Source: Pseudoxanthomonas suwonensis J47 (GTDB taxonomy: Bacteria > Pseudomonadota > Gammaproteobacteria > Xanthomonadales > Xanthomonadaceae). Taken from it: DNA of 64,000 nucleotides. Each line of letters opens with the position of its first letter. Within the stretch, counting starts at the first letter, position 1. The notes beneath the pieces were generated by a model, which did no database searches, was not told the DNA's origin, and saw only the letters and a list, made by a program, of their open reading frames with translations. Positions 17,255 to 27,137 of the stretch are shown here, one piece after another. Location: assembly GCF_000513955.1 (NCBI RefSeq), contig NZ_AZUZ01000014.1, forward strand, positions 1-64,000, read 5' to 3'. A program made the position numbers and the translations under genes.

Positions 17255-20200
17255 GCGCGCAGGACGCCTACCTGACCCTGCCGCTGTCCGGCGTGCGCGC
17301 CATCGAGGCCTCGGCCGGCACCGGCAAGACCTTCACCCTCGCCACCCTGGTGGTGCGGCTGGTGCTGGAACGCGCGCTGCCGGTCGAACGCATCCTCGCC
17401 GTCACTTTCACCGAAGCGGCCACCCAGGAACTGCGCGCCCGCGTGCGCCGGCGCCTGCTGCTGGCCGCCGATATCGCCGGCGGCATGCCGTATGACGGCG
17501 CCAAGCCCGAGGCCGCGCTGACCGCTGCGCTGATCGACGCGCACGTCGCCGCCAGCGGCGAAACGCGCGAGCAGGTGGCGCGGCGCCTGCGCGCCGCCGC
17601 CGACGGCATCGACCAGGCCGCGGTGTTCACCATCCACGGCTTCTGCGCCCGCGTGCTGCGCGAGCACGCACTGGAAAGCGGCCAGGGCTTCCATGCCCCG
17701 GAACTGCTGGCCAACGACCAGGCGCTGCGCGAGGCCATCGCCGCCGACCTGTGGCGCGCGCACGGCCGCGACGGGGACAGCGTCGAGGACCTCGCCGCGC
17801 TGTGGCCGCAGGGCTATGCGGCGCTGGCAGTCGACCTGCCGCTGCTGGTGCGCGAAGCCGACCTGCAACCGCCGCCGCCACCGGCCGACCTGCCCGACCC
17901 CACGCCGATGCTGCAGGCCGCCGCCGAAGGCCTGGTGGAATCGGCGCGTGCCCACGCCGACGGCTTCCGCGCCTCGCTGCTGGAGGCGGTGCAGGGCAAG
18001 GTCCTCAACGCCAACAGCTACAAGGCCGAATGGATCGAGGACCTGTTCGCGCAGCTGCGCCGCTGGTGCGAGGCTGACGACCCGCGGCGCCCGTTCGAGC
18101 ACGCCAAGCTGCCGCAGCTGCACCGCCAGGCCCTGCAATCGCGCACCGCCAAGGCCGCCGCCGGGCGCACGCCGGATTCGCCGCTGTGCGCCGCGGTCGA
18201 AGAGTACGCCGCCGCGCTGGCGGCGATGCGCGACTATTGCGAGGCGCGCCGCGCCGGGCTGCTGCACCGCATCCGCGAGGACGCGTGCCGGCGCCTGGCC
18301 CTGCACAAGCAGCAGCTGCGCGTGCAGACCTACGACGACCTGATCGACGACGTCGCCAGCGCGCTCGATGGCCCGCGCGCGGAGGACCTGGTCCGCAAGT
18401 TGCGCGCGCAGTACGCCATCGCCCTTGTCGACGAGTTCCAGGACACCGATCCGCGCCAGTGGAAGATCTTCGAACGCGTGTTCGGTGCGGACAGCGGCGA
18501 GCCGTCGCTGTTCCTGATCGGCGATCCCAAGCAGGCCATCTACGGCTTCCGCGGTGGCGACGTCGAGACCTACCTGGCCGCCTGCGCCACCGCCGAACCG
18601 GCGCCGCCTCTGGCGCACAACTTCCGCTCGCGGCCGGCCGTGCTCGGCGCGATCGAGGCGCTGTACGCGCAGGCTGGCGAAGGCAATGCCGCGCCCTTCA
18701 TCGACGAACGCATCCGCTTCCATCCGGTCCAGCCCGGCGGCAAGCGCGCCGACAGCGACTACCTGCGCGACGGCAAGCCCGCGCCGGCGCTGGTGCTGTG
18801 GCAGGCGCCGCCGCCGCAGGGCAAGCAGAAGGTGCACAGCGCCAGCCGTTCGCGCGAACTGGCCACCGAAGCCTGCGTGGCCGCGATCCACCAGGTGCTC
18901 AGCGACGCCCGCGCCGGCCGCGCCAGCATCGACGGCCGCCCGGTGCAGCCGGGCGACATCGCCGTGCTGGTGCGCAAGCACCACGAGGCCACCCGCATCC
19001 GCGAGGCGCTGGCGAAAGTCGGCATCCCGGCGGTGGCCGCCGGCAAGCAGAGCCTGTTCGCCACCACCGAGGCGCAGGAGCTGCACGCCCTGCTGCTGGC
19101 CCTGCTGCATGGCGACGACGACCGCCGCCTGCGCGCCGCCCTGGCCACCGTGCTGGTCGGCGCGGACGCGCACCACCTCGCCGCGCTGGAGGCCGACGCC
19201 ACCGCGCTGGACCGCTGGCGCGATACCTCGATCGGCTGGCGCGAGCGCCTCGACCGCGGCGGCCCGCTGGCCCTCGTCGGCGACCTCTGCGCGCAGCACG
19301 CCACCCGCCTGCTCGGCCTGCTCGACGGCGAACGCCGCCTCACCAACTACCTGCAGCTGGCCGAACAGCTGCAGGAAGCGCAGCGCCACGCGCTGGGCCT
19401 GCACGGCCTGGTCGACTGGCTGGAGCAGGCCATCGCCGCGGCCAGCGCCGACGACGAGGCGCAGTTGCTGCGCCTGGAATCGGATGCGCACCGCGTGCAG
19501 GTAGTGACCCTGCACAAGAGCAAGGGCCTGGAATACCCGCTGGTGTTCCTGCCCTACGCCGGCATCGGCGGCAAGCCGCCGGACGCCGGCCGCCGCGTGG
19601 TGGTGCATGAAGGCGAAGGCCGCGTGCTGCACTGGAAGCTGCAGGAGCAGGCCAGTGGCTGGGCCGGGGCCTGCGAGGCGTGGAAGACCGCGCAGCGCGC
19701 CGAGGATGCGCGCCTGCTCTACGTCGGCCTGACCCGCGCCCGCGACGCGCTGTGGCTGGCCACCGGGATGTTCTACGAATACACGAAGTCGCCGCTTTAC
19801 CCGATGGTGCAGGACCCGGCCGCGCTGGCGGCGCGCCTGCCCGGCCAGATCGTGATCGATCCGGCGCCGCCGCCGGCCTCGCTGCCGTGGCTGCCGCCGC
19901 AGGCCGAAGGCGAAGTACCGCCGGCGCGTCGCGCGACCCGTTCGCTGGCCAGCGACTGGTGGGTCTACAGCTTCACCCAGCTGGCCAATGCCGATACCGG
20001 CCACGATCCGTCCAGCGCGGCCACGCAGCCGGCCGCCGGCGGCCGCGACGAACCGGGCGAATCCGACACCCCGCCCGAAGCCGCCAGCACCGACGACGCT
20101 TTCGACCCGCGCTTCGCCGGCGCCCGCTTCGGCGTGGTCATGCACGAGGTGCTGGAGAACGCCGACTTCGCCGCCTGGCGCGACTGGCGTGCGGGCGACC

Positions 20201-20856
20201 CGGCGCCGGCCGGCGAGCACGGGCGCATCGTCGAGTCGCTGCGCCGCGGCGGCTACGGCGCCGACGAGATCGAGGCCGGCATCGGCGTGCTCACCACGCT
20301 GGCCGGGCACACGCTGACCGTCGCCCTGCCCGAAGGCGCGCGCCTGGCCGAGGTGCCGGAAACCCAGCGTCGCCCGGAAATCGAGTTCCAGTTCGCGCTG
20401 GCGCCGACCCGCGTCGACCGCCTGCTCGCCCTGCTCCACTCGCATGGCCTGCTGCGCACGCGCCAGGGCTTCGGCGGGCGCCGCCAGCTGGAAGGCCTGA
20501 TGACCGGCCTGATCGACCTCACCTACGTCCACGACGGCCGCTGGTACGTGCTCGACTACAAGTCCAACCGCCTGCCCGCCTACGACGCCGCGTCCATGGC
20601 CGAGGCGATGGAGCACAGCGAATACCCGCTGCAGGCGCTGGTCTATACCGTCGCCCTGCACCGCTGGCTGCGCTTCCGCCTCGGCGCGAAGTACGACTAC
20701 GCACGCGATTTCGGCGGCGTGCGCTACCTGTTCTGCCGCGGCCTCGACGCCGCGCGCGCCGACTCGCCCGGCGTGCAGGCCTGGTGCTTCGATCCTGGGC
20801 TGGTCCACGCGGTGGACGCGCTGTTCGCCGGCCAGGCGCAGGAGGAGGCGGCATGA
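17251..20856 (+). CDS. recB: Exodeoxyribonuclease V subunit beta, RecB
   Basis: RecB is the 3'-5' helicase and nuclease subunit of RecBCD. The 1201 residues show UvrD-type helicase motifs: Walker A ASAGTGKTFTL (about 20-30), LVDEFQDTDPRQWKIF (Asp 394), GDPKQAIYGFRGGD, TLHKSKGLEYPLVFLPY, LLYVGLTRARDAL. The C-terminal PD-(D/E)XK nuclease is intact: FGVVMHEVLEN, LIDLTYVHDGRWYVLDYKSN with the DYK at about residue 1102. It joins recC and recD by ATGA overlaps, fitting fixed stoichiometry. Confidence 0.96.
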   Translation: MSAQDAYLTLPLSGVRAIEASAGTGKTFTLATLVVRLVLERALPVERILAVTFTEAATQELRARVRRRLLLAADIAGGMPYDGAKPEAALTAALIDAHVAASGETREQVARRLRAAADGIDQAAVFTIHGFCARVLREHALESGQGFHAPELLANDQALREAIAADLWRAHGRDGDSVEDLAALWPQGYAALAVDLPLLVREADLQPPPPPADLPDPTPMLQAAAEGLVESARAHADGFRASLLEAVQGKVLNANSYKAEWIEDLFAQLRRWCEADDPRRPFEHAKLPQLHRQALQSRTAKAAAGRTPDSPLCAAVEEYAAALAAMRDYCEARRAGLLHRIREDACRRLALHKQQLRVQTYDDLIDDVASALDGPRAEDLVRKLRAQYAIALVDEFQDTDPRQWKIFERVFGADSGEPSLFLIGDPKQAIYGFRGGDVETYLAACATAEPAPPLAHNFRSRPAVLGAIEALYAQAGEGNAAPFIDERIRFHPVQPGGKRADSDYLRDGKPAPALVLWQAPPPQGKQKVHSASRSRELATEACVAAIHQVLSDARAGRASIDGRPVQPGDIAVLVRKHHEATRIREALAKVGIPAVAAGKQSLFATTEAQELHALLLALLHGDDDRRLRAALATVLVGADAHHLAALEADATALDRWRDTSIGWRERLDRGGPLALVGDLCAQHATRLLGLLDGERRLTNYLQLAEQLQEAQRHALGLHGLVDWLEQAIAAASADDEAQLLRLESDAHRVQVVTLHKSKGLEYPLVFLPYAGIGGKPPDAGRRVVVHEGEGRVLHWKLQEQASGWAGACEAWKTAQRAEDARLLYVGLTRARDALWLATGMFYEYTKSPLYPMVQDPAALAARLPGQIVIDPAPPPASLPWLPPQAEGEVPPARRATRSLASDWWVYSFTQLANADTGHDPSSAATQPAAGGRDEPGESDTPPEAASTDDAFDPRFAGARFGVVMHEVLENADFAAWRDWRAGDPAPAGEHGRIVESLRRGGYGADEIEAGIGVLTTLAGHTLTVALPEGARLAEVPETQRRPEIEFQFALAPTRVDRLLALLHSHGLLRTRQGFGGRRQLEGLMTGLIDLTYVHDGRWYVLDYKSNRLPAYDAASMAEAMEHSEYPLQALVYTVALHRWLRFRLGAKYDYARDFGGVRYLFCRGLDAARADSPGVQAWCFDPGLVHAVDALFAGQAQEEAA

Positions 20857-22748
20857 GCCTGCTCGACACCCTGCGCCGCGACGGCCAGCTGCGCACCGTT
20901 GACCATGCGCTCGGCCACGGCCTGCGCCGGCTCGCGCCCGACACCCCGGACGAAGTCGCCACGGCCGCGGCGCTGGCCTCGCTGGCTGTGTCCGCCGGCC
21001 ACGCCGGCTTCCGCCCCGCGCGCCCGTACGACCTGGTCGATGCGCAGGTGCCGTGGCCGGAACCGGAGCAGTGGCAGCGCCTGCTCGAAGCCTCGCCCTG
21101 GGTCGCCACGCCGCAGGCGCGCGACGCCGAAACCGCCGCCGACGCACCCCTGGTGCTGGAACACGGCCTGCTCTACCTGCGCCGCTACCGCGAGTACGAA
21201 CGCCGCCTCGCCGCCGGCCTGCAGCGCCTCGGCGGCGCCGACGCCATCGACGAAGCCGCCCTCGCCGCGCTGGCACCGCTGTTCGCGCGCCTGTTCCCGC
21301 AGGCAGCCGGCGGCGACGACCGCCAGGCCCGCGCCGCTGCGGTCGCGCTGCGCCAGCGCCTGCTGCTGGTCACCGGCGGCCCCGGTACCGGCAAGACCAC
21401 TACCATCGCCCGCCTGCTGGTGCTGCTGGCCGCGCGCGCCAAGGCCGCCGGCAGCGAGGCGCCGAAGATCGCCCTGGCCGCACCCACCGGCCGCGCCGCC
21501 GAGCGCATGGCCGAGAGCCTGCGCAAGGCCGCGCAGCTGCTGGCCGCCGAAGGCATCGGGGAGGAACTGCTGGCGCCGCTGTCCACCGCCGGTTCCACCC
21601 TGCACCGCCTGCTCGGCACGCGCCCGGATGTGCCGGAGTTCCGCCACCACGCCGGCAACCCGCTGGAACACGACCTCATCGTGGTCGACGAAGCCTCGAT
21701 GATCGACCTGCCGCTGATGGCCAAGCTGGTCGAGGCGGTGCCCGACGGCGCGCGCCTGATCCTGCTCGGCGATCCGGACCAGCTGCCCTCGGTGGAAGCC
21801 GGCGACGTGCTCAGCGGCATCCTCGCCGCCGCCGGCGATGGGCTGCGCCTGGCGGCCGACGACGCGACCGCGCTGCGCCCGCTGCTCGGCGAGGTCGATG
21901 CCGCGGCGATCGACGACTCGCGCAGCGCCTTTCCCGCCCGCCACGTGCACCTGCTGCGCGGCTGGCGCCAGTCCGCCGCGCTGGACCTGGCGCCGCTGGC
22001 CGCCGCCGTGCGCGCCGGCGATGCCGGCGAAGCGCTGCGCCTGCTGCATGCCGGCCAGCTCGACGGCGTGCACTACCACCCTGCCCTCGCCGATCCGCTG
22101 GCCGACCCGGTGCAGCGCGAGCACATGCTCGCCCACTGGACCGCGCTGGCCGAAGCGCCCGACCCGGCCGCCGCGCTGGCCCGCGCCGGCGAACTGCGCC
22201 TGCTCACCGCCGTGCGCGAAGGCCCGCAGGGCGCGCGCAGCCTCAACGCGCGGATCGAAGCGCTGCTCACCGGCCGCCTGTCCGCCGCAGCCGCGCGCGG
22301 CCATGCCCGCCACGCCCGCGACGGCGGCTTCTTCCACGGCCGCCTGATCCTCATCACCGAGAACAGCTACCGCCGCGGCCTGTTCAACGGCGACACCGGC
22401 ATCTGCCTGCGCGACGACAACGGCCAGCTGATGGCCTGGTTCCCCGGCGGCAACGGCGGCGCACCGCGCGCATTCCACCCGGCCACCCTGCCCGCCCACG
22501 ACAGTGCCTTCGCCATGACCGTACACAAGGCGCAGGGCTCGGAGTTCGACGCGGTGTGGCTGCTGCTGCCGGCACGCGACAGCCGCGTGCTCTCGCGCGA
22601 GCTGGTCTATACCGGCCTGACCCGCGCCCGCCGCGAACTGCACCTGGCCGCCAGCCCGGAAATCCTCGCCACCGCCCTGCCCCGCCATGCCCGCCGCGTG
22701 TCCGGACTGGCGTGGCGGCTGGGTGCTGGCGAAGAGGCGCTAACCTGA
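20853..22748 (+). CDS. recD: Exodeoxyribonuclease V subunit alpha, RecD
   Basis: RecD is the 5'-3' superfamily 1B helicase of RecBCD. In 631 residues: a RecB-contacting N-terminal domain (about 1-150), Walker A TGGPGTGKTTTIARL (Lys 181), Walker B region IVVDEASMIDLPLMAKL, LLGDPDQLPSVEAGDVL, and C-terminal AMTVHKAQGSEFDAVWLLL plus YTGLTRARREL. Its TGA at 22746-22748 overlaps a possible ATG of the next gene, so transcription and perhaps translation run on into rhuM. Confidence 0.96.
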   Translation: MSLLDTLRRDGQLRTVDHALGHGLRRLAPDTPDEVATAAALASLAVSAGHAGFRPARPYDLVDAQVPWPEPEQWQRLLEASPWVATPQARDAETAADAPLVLEHGLLYLRRYREYERRLAAGLQRLGGADAIDEAALAALAPLFARLFPQAAGGDDRQARAAAVALRQRLLLVTGGPGTGKTTTIARLLVLLAARAKAAGSEAPKIALAAPTGRAAERMAESLRKAAQLLAAEGIGEELLAPLSTAGSTLHRLLGTRPDVPEFRHHAGNPLEHDLIVVDEASMIDLPLMAKLVEAVPDGARLILLGDPDQLPSVEAGDVLSGILAAAGDGLRLAADDATALRPLLGEVDAAAIDDSRSAFPARHVHLLRGWRQSAALDLAPLAAAVRAGDAGEALRLLHAGQLDGVHYHPALADPLADPVQREHMLAHWTALAEAPDPAAALARAGELRLLTAVREGPQGARSLNARIEALLTGRLSAAAARGHARHARDGGFFHGRLILITENSYRRGLFNGDTGICLRDDNGQLMAWFPGGNGGAPRAFHPATLPAHDSAFAMTVHKAQGSEFDAVWLLLPARDSRVLSRELVYTGLTRARRELHLAASPEILATALPRHARRVSGLAWRLGAGEEALT

Positions 22749-22780
22749 TGTCGACCCGTGCTTCCCGGCCCGGAGGTGAC

Positions 22781-23824
22781 ATGGAACCCCAGGACATGGA
22801 CCGTCCGAAGTCCGAGCTCATCCTGTACCGCACCGGCGATGCGCAGACCCGCATCCAGGTGCGGCTGGAGGGCGATTCGGTCTGGTTGACCCAGGCGCAG
22901 ATGGCGGAGCTGTATCAGGTCACGCCACAGAACATCACCCAGCATCTCCGGGCCATCTACGCCGAGGGCGAGCTCGAAGAAGGGGCAACTTGTAAGGAAT
23001 TCTTACAAGTTCGCCAGGAGGGTGGGCGTGAGGTCGCTCGCCAACTCAAGCACTACCATCTCGACACCATCCTCGCCGTCGGCTACCGGGTCCGTTCACC
23101 ACGGGGCACGGAGTTCCGGCAGTGGGCAACGGCCCAGCTGCGCGAATATCTGGTCAAGGGCTTCGTCATCGACGACGAACGCCTGAAGAACCCCGGAGGA
23201 TGGGACTACTTCGACGAGCTTCTGGCCCGCATCCGCGAGATCCGGGCCTCGGAGAAGCGCTTCTACCAGAAGGTCCGGGACCTGTTCGCCCTGAGCGTCG
23301 ACTACGGCGACAGCGAGGCGCAGTCCAGCCAGTTCTTCGCGGAAGTCCAGAACAAGCTGCTCTACGCCGTAACTGGCAAGACTGCGGCCGAACTGGTTGT
23401 TGCACGGGCGGATGCCGAGCAGCCGAACATGGGCCTTACGACCTGGGCTGGGGGGCGGGTCCGCAAGTCCGACGTGATCGTTGCCAAGAACTACCTCACC
23501 GCCGACGAGGTGGATTCGCTCAACCGGCTGGTGGTGATCTTCCTCGAGCAGGCCGAGCTGCGGGTGAAGGAGCGCAAGAACCTTACGCTGGACTACTGGC
23601 GGGAGAACGTCGACCGCCTGCTTGCGTTCAATGATCGTCCGCTCCTCCAGGGCGCTGGCAGCGTCCGCCACGAGGACATGAAAGCCATCGCCCATGGGCG
23701 CTACGAGCAGTTCGACGCGCGCCGCCGCGAGGCGGAGGCCGGCGCGGCCGACGAGGAAGACCTGCAGCAGCTTGAGGAGGCCGAGAAGGCGTTGCTTGCC
23801 CGACGCAAGCCGACGGGCGGATGA
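22781..23824 (+). CDS. rhuM: RhuM-family protein
   Basis: A 347-residue member of the RhuM family, first named from Salmonella pathogenicity island 3; the biochemical role is unknown and homologs travel on genomic islands, often near restriction-modification genes. It shows an N-terminal winged-helix-like DNA-binding region (SVWLTQAQMAELYQVTPQNI), the family core HYHLDTILAVGYRVRSPRGTEF / RQWATAQLREYLVKGFVIDD, and the C-terminal FAEVQNKLLYAVTGKTAAEL, AKNYLTADEVDSLNRLVVIF. The ATG at 22781 follows GGAGG by four bases; an ATG at 22748 overlapping the recD stop is the alternative. It appears intact and shares the recBCD transcript. Confidence 0.88.
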   Translation: MEPQDMDRPKSELILYRTGDAQTRIQVRLEGDSVWLTQAQMAELYQVTPQNITQHLRAIYAEGELEEGATCKEFLQVRQEGGREVARQLKHYHLDTILAVGYRVRSPRGTEFRQWATAQLREYLVKGFVIDDERLKNPGGWDYFDELLARIREIRASEKRFYQKVRDLFALSVDYGDSEAQSSQFFAEVQNKLLYAVTGKTAAELVVARADAEQPNMGLTTWAGGRVRKSDVIVAKNYLTADEVDSLNRLVVIFLEQAELRVKERKNLTLDYWRENVDRLLAFNDRPLLQGAGSVRHEDMKAIAHGRYEQFDARRREAEAGAADEEDLQQLEEAEKALLARRKPTGG

Positions 23825-23877
23825 GTGCCTGCACACGGGGTATGCCATAACAGGCCATCCCCGACTGGCCCGCCGCC

Positions 23878-24496
23878 ATGCGCCCGTTCTTCGCGTTCCG
23901 TGTCGCCGCCCTGCTGCTGGCCGCCTTCGCGGCCTTCGCCACGACGCTGCCCGCCATCGCCGTGCCGGCGCAGCTGCCGCTGGACAAGCGTCTGGGCGTG
24001 CGCCTGATCCGCGCCACCTTCGAAGCCGGTGGTGCCCGCACGCGCCGCGCGCTGGAGAAGCACGAGCCCGCGGTCGAGGTCACCACCGTCGAGGCGCTGC
24101 CGTACCGCGAGGACGACCCGGTCGCGCTGCTGGACATCCACTTCCCCGCCTCGGCCGCCGAAGACGGGAAGAGGCTGCCGGTGGTGATCTGGATCCACGG
24201 CGGCGCCTGGCTGTCCGGCAGCCGCCAGGACGCGCTGCCGTACTTCCGCCTGATCGCCGCCGAAGGCTACGCGGTGGTGGCGCCGGACTATTCGCTGGCG
24301 CCATCGGCCACCTTCCCGCACGCGTTGCGCCAGCTCAGCGACGTGCGCGTGTGGCTGGAGGAAAACGCCGACGAATTCCCCATCGATCCCGGTCGCCTGT
24401 TCCTCGCCGGCGACTCCGCCGGCGCCCAGCTGGACGCGCAGCTGGCGGCGATGGGCTCCAATCCCGGACATGCTGAGGATGTCGGCATCCCCGGCG
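23878..24496 (+). pseudogene. Alpha/beta hydrolase (esterase/lipase type), 3' half missing
   Basis: The first 200 or so residues are a normal exported esterase: signal peptide (FRVAALLLAAFAAFATTLPA), the oxyanion-hole motif VVIWIHGGAWLSGS, YAVVAPDYSLAP, and the nucleophile elbow FLAGDSAGAQ. Similarity runs to about HAEDVGIPG, then the frame enters antisense sequence of the next gene and ends in PPAPRPPTGRRRR. The segment with the catalytic Asp and His is absent, so the product should be inactive. It starts 53 bases after rhuM. The break near 24496 is shared with the facing truncated glycosyltransferase. Confidence 0.8.
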
Positions 24497-24868
24497 TGTG
24501 GCGCCGATCGCCGGCACCCCCAGCGCCTCGGCCACCGACAGGCCGACGAAGGCGGTGAGCCCTGAGACGATGATCGCGTCGCATCCGCGGCCGGCCTCCA
24601 GCGCCTGCCGCATCCAGTCGCCGGTGTGCCCGATCGCCAGCCTGCTGAGGTTGGCAGTGATCCGCTTCATCGCCCCTTCGGCGGCGAGGGTGGCGCGGAT
24701 GTCGCCGGGCAGGGCGCTGCACGGCAGGCCCATCGCCCGGGCCGTGTCGAAGGTGGAGACGTCGGCCAGCAGGTGGACGGAGTGGCCGGCCTGGACCAGG
24801 GTGTGGCCGAGCGCGGCGAGGGGGCGGGTGTCGCCCTCGGTGCCGTAGGTGAGGATCAGCAGGCGCAT
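24497..24868 (-). pseudogene. UDP-glycosyltransferase (MurG/UGT type), 3' part missing
   Basis: On the minus strand from 24868, MRLLILTYGTEGDTRPLAAL, GHTLVQAGHSVHLLADVSTF and AIIVSGLTAFVGLSVAEALG are the N-terminal acceptor-binding half of a UGT-like GT-B glycosyltransferase. Similarity stops after GVPAIGA, where the sequence runs into the antisense of the alpha/beta hydrolase. The C-terminal nucleotide-sugar domain (about 270 residues) is missing, so it cannot bind donor sugar. With the hydrolase it forms a head-to-head pair that lost both 3' ends. Confidence 0.78.
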
Positions 24869-24997
24869 CCGCCGATGGTAGGCGGGCCCGCGCATGCCCG
24901 GCGTGGCGGCGCCCCCCACTTCCGGCACCCGTGCACGGTGTCGGCTGCAACTATCCTGACGGGCCAACCGGCCTCACCGCCGTCACCGGAGAACCCC

Positions 24998-27112
24998 TTG
25001 AAGAAGACCCTGCTGACCGCCGCGACCCTGCTGGCCCTCGGCCTGGCCGCCCAGGCCAACGCCCACGAATCCCATGCCTGCGCCGACGAGGCCTGCACCC
25101 TGCAGGCGCTGTACGGCGGCTCGGGCGACAGTGGTGCCGGCATCGCCACCGCCGCCACCAGTTTCGGTACCTGGGGCTTCGACACCGCCGGCATGGACAC
25201 CAGCGTCGCGCCGGGCACCGACTTCTTCGCCTATGCCAGCGGCACCTGGGCGAAGAACACCGGGATCCCGGCCGACATGTCCAGCTACGGCGCCTTCCGC
25301 GCGCTGCGCGACCTGTCCGAAGTGCGCGTGCGCGCGCTGGTGGAAGGTTATGCGCTGGGCGACCCGGCCACCGGCGGCGACACCGCCAGGATCGCCGCGG
25401 TCTACCAGGGTTTCATGGACGAGGCGACGATCGAGAAGCTCGGCGCCGCGCCGCTGCAGCCGGTGCTCGAACGCGTGCGCGAGGCCGACAGCCACCTGGC
25501 CCTGGCCCGGCTGATGGCCGCGCGCGACACCTTCAACACCACCCTGTTCGGCCTGTCCGTGGCCGACGACCAGCGCGACCCGGACCACTACACCCTGTAC
25601 ATGAGCCAGTCCGGCCTGGGCCTGGGCGACCGCGAGATGTACCTGCGCGAGAACTTCGCCCCGCAGCGCGAGCGCTACGTCGCCTACATCGCCCAGCTGC
25701 TGGAGCTGGCGGGCTGGAACGACCCGAAGGCCAACGCCGAGGCGGTGATGGCGTTCGAGACGAAGGTGGCCGAAGCGCACTGGACCCGCGCCGAGAGCCG
25801 CGACCGCGACCGCACCTACAACCCGGTGCCGTTCGAGCGCTTCGACGCCTACGCCCCGGGCTTCCCGTGGGCCGAGTACTTCAAGGCCGCCGGCGTCGAC
25901 CAGGGCAGGCTGGCGGTGGTGCGGCAGAGCACCGCGGTGCCGAAGATGGCGAAGATTTTCGCCGGCACCGACGTGGCCACGCTGCAGGCCTGGCAGGCGT
26001 TCCACGCCGTCGACGGCGCCGCGCCGCTGCTGTCCAGCCGCTTCGCCAACGCCCACTTCGAGTTCCGCGACAAGTTCATGTCCGGCCAGCTGGAGCAGCG
26101 CGAGCGCTGGAAGCGCGCCGTGGCCCTGGTTGAGGGCAGCCTGGGAGAGGCCGTGGGCCGCGAGTACGTGAAGCTGTATTTCCCGGCCGACTCCAAGGCC
26201 AAGATGGACGAGCTGGTGTCCAACGTGAAGGCCGCCATGGGTGCGCGCCTGGACACGCTGGAGTGGATGAGCCCGGCGACCAAGGCCGAGGCCCACGCCA
26301 AGCTCAAGGGCTTCGGCCTGAAGATCGGCCACCCGGAGACCTGGCGCGACTACAGCGGCCTGCGCATCGCCAACGGCGACGTGGTCGGCAACGTGCTGCG
26401 TTCGAAGCAGTTCGAGTGGGACTACCGCCGCGCGCGCCTGGGCAAGGAAGTGGACAAGGGCGAGTGGGGCATGACCCCGCAGACGGTCAACGCCTACTAC
26501 AACTCGGTCAAGAACGAGATCGTGTTCCCGGCGGCGATCCTGCAGCCGCCGTTCTTCGATCCGAAGGCCGACCCGGCGGTGAACTACGGCGGCATCGGCG
26601 GCGTGATCGGCCACGAGATCATCCACGGCTTCGACGACCAGGGCCGCAAGTCCGACGGCGCCGGCGTGCTGCGCGACTGGTGGACCGCCGAGGACGCCGC
26701 CAAGTTCGAGGCGCAGGCGGCGAAGCTGGGCGCGCAGTACGAGGCGTTCGAGTTCCCGCAGCTGCCGGGCCTGCACATCAATGGCCGCACCGCGATGGGC
26801 GAGAACATCGGCGACCTCGGCGGCCTGACCATCGCCCTGGAGGCCTACCGCCGCTCGCTGGGCGGCAAGCCGGCCCCGGTGATCGACGGTTTCACCGGCG
26901 AACAGCGCCTGTTCCTGGGCTGGGCGCAGGTGTGGCGCACCCTGTGGCGCGACGACGCCCTGCGCCAGCAGCTGGTCAACGGCACCCACTCGCCGGGCCA
27001 CATCCGCGCCTTCGCCCCGCTGCGCAACATCGACGCCTGGTACGACGCCTTCGGCATCAAGGAAGGCGACCCGCTGTACATCGCCCCGGAAGACCGCGTC
27101 CGGATCTGGTGA
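24998..27112 (+). CDS. Exported M13-family zinc metallopeptidase (PepO/neprilysin-like)
   Basis: A zinc endopeptidase for oligopeptides, 704 residues with a Sec signal (KKTLLTAATLLALGLAAQANA). The metallopeptidase domain is intact: zinc site HEIIH at 539-543 (GGVIGHEIIHGFDDQG), third ligand Glu about 602 in GENIGDLGGL, NAYYNS and EIVFPAAILQPPFF for substrate binding, and the family's RVRIW C-terminus. The start is a TTG at 24998, with GGAGA six bases upstream; no ATG gives the signal peptide. It should act in periplasm or medium. An intrinsic terminator follows after about 200 bases. Confidence 0.93.
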   Translation: MKKTLLTAATLLALGLAAQANAHESHACADEACTLQALYGGSGDSGAGIATAATSFGTWGFDTAGMDTSVAPGTDFFAYASGTWAKNTGIPADMSSYGAFRALRDLSEVRVRALVEGYALGDPATGGDTARIAAVYQGFMDEATIEKLGAAPLQPVLERVREADSHLALARLMAARDTFNTTLFGLSVADDQRDPDHYTLYMSQSGLGLGDREMYLRENFAPQRERYVAYIAQLLELAGWNDPKANAEAVMAFETKVAEAHWTRAESRDRDRTYNPVPFERFDAYAPGFPWAEYFKAAGVDQGRLAVVRQSTAVPKMAKIFAGTDVATLQAWQAFHAVDGAAPLLSSRFANAHFEFRDKFMSGQLEQRERWKRAVALVEGSLGEAVGREYVKLYFPADSKAKMDELVSNVKAAMGARLDTLEWMSPATKAEAHAKLKGFGLKIGHPETWRDYSGLRIANGDVVGNVLRSKQFEWDYRRARLGKEVDKGEWGMTPQTVNAYYNSVKNEIVFPAAILQPPFFDPKADPAVNYGGIGGVIGHEIIHGFDDQGRKSDGAGVLRDWWTAEDAAKFEAQAAKLGAQYEAFEFPQLPGLHINGRTAMGENIGDLGGLTIALEAYRRSLGGKPAPVIDGFTGEQRLFLGWAQVWRTLWRDDALRQQLVNGTHSPGHIRAFAPLRNIDAWYDAFGIKEGDPLYIAPEDRVRIW

Positions 27113-27137
27113 TGACTGCCATGACCCCTCGCTCTTC

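Noticed and set aside
13220-21276. Long minus-strand open frames (over 1200 codons) opposite recC and recB
   Set aside because: Antisense shadows of RecC and RecB, low-complexity translation and no ribosome-binding sites.
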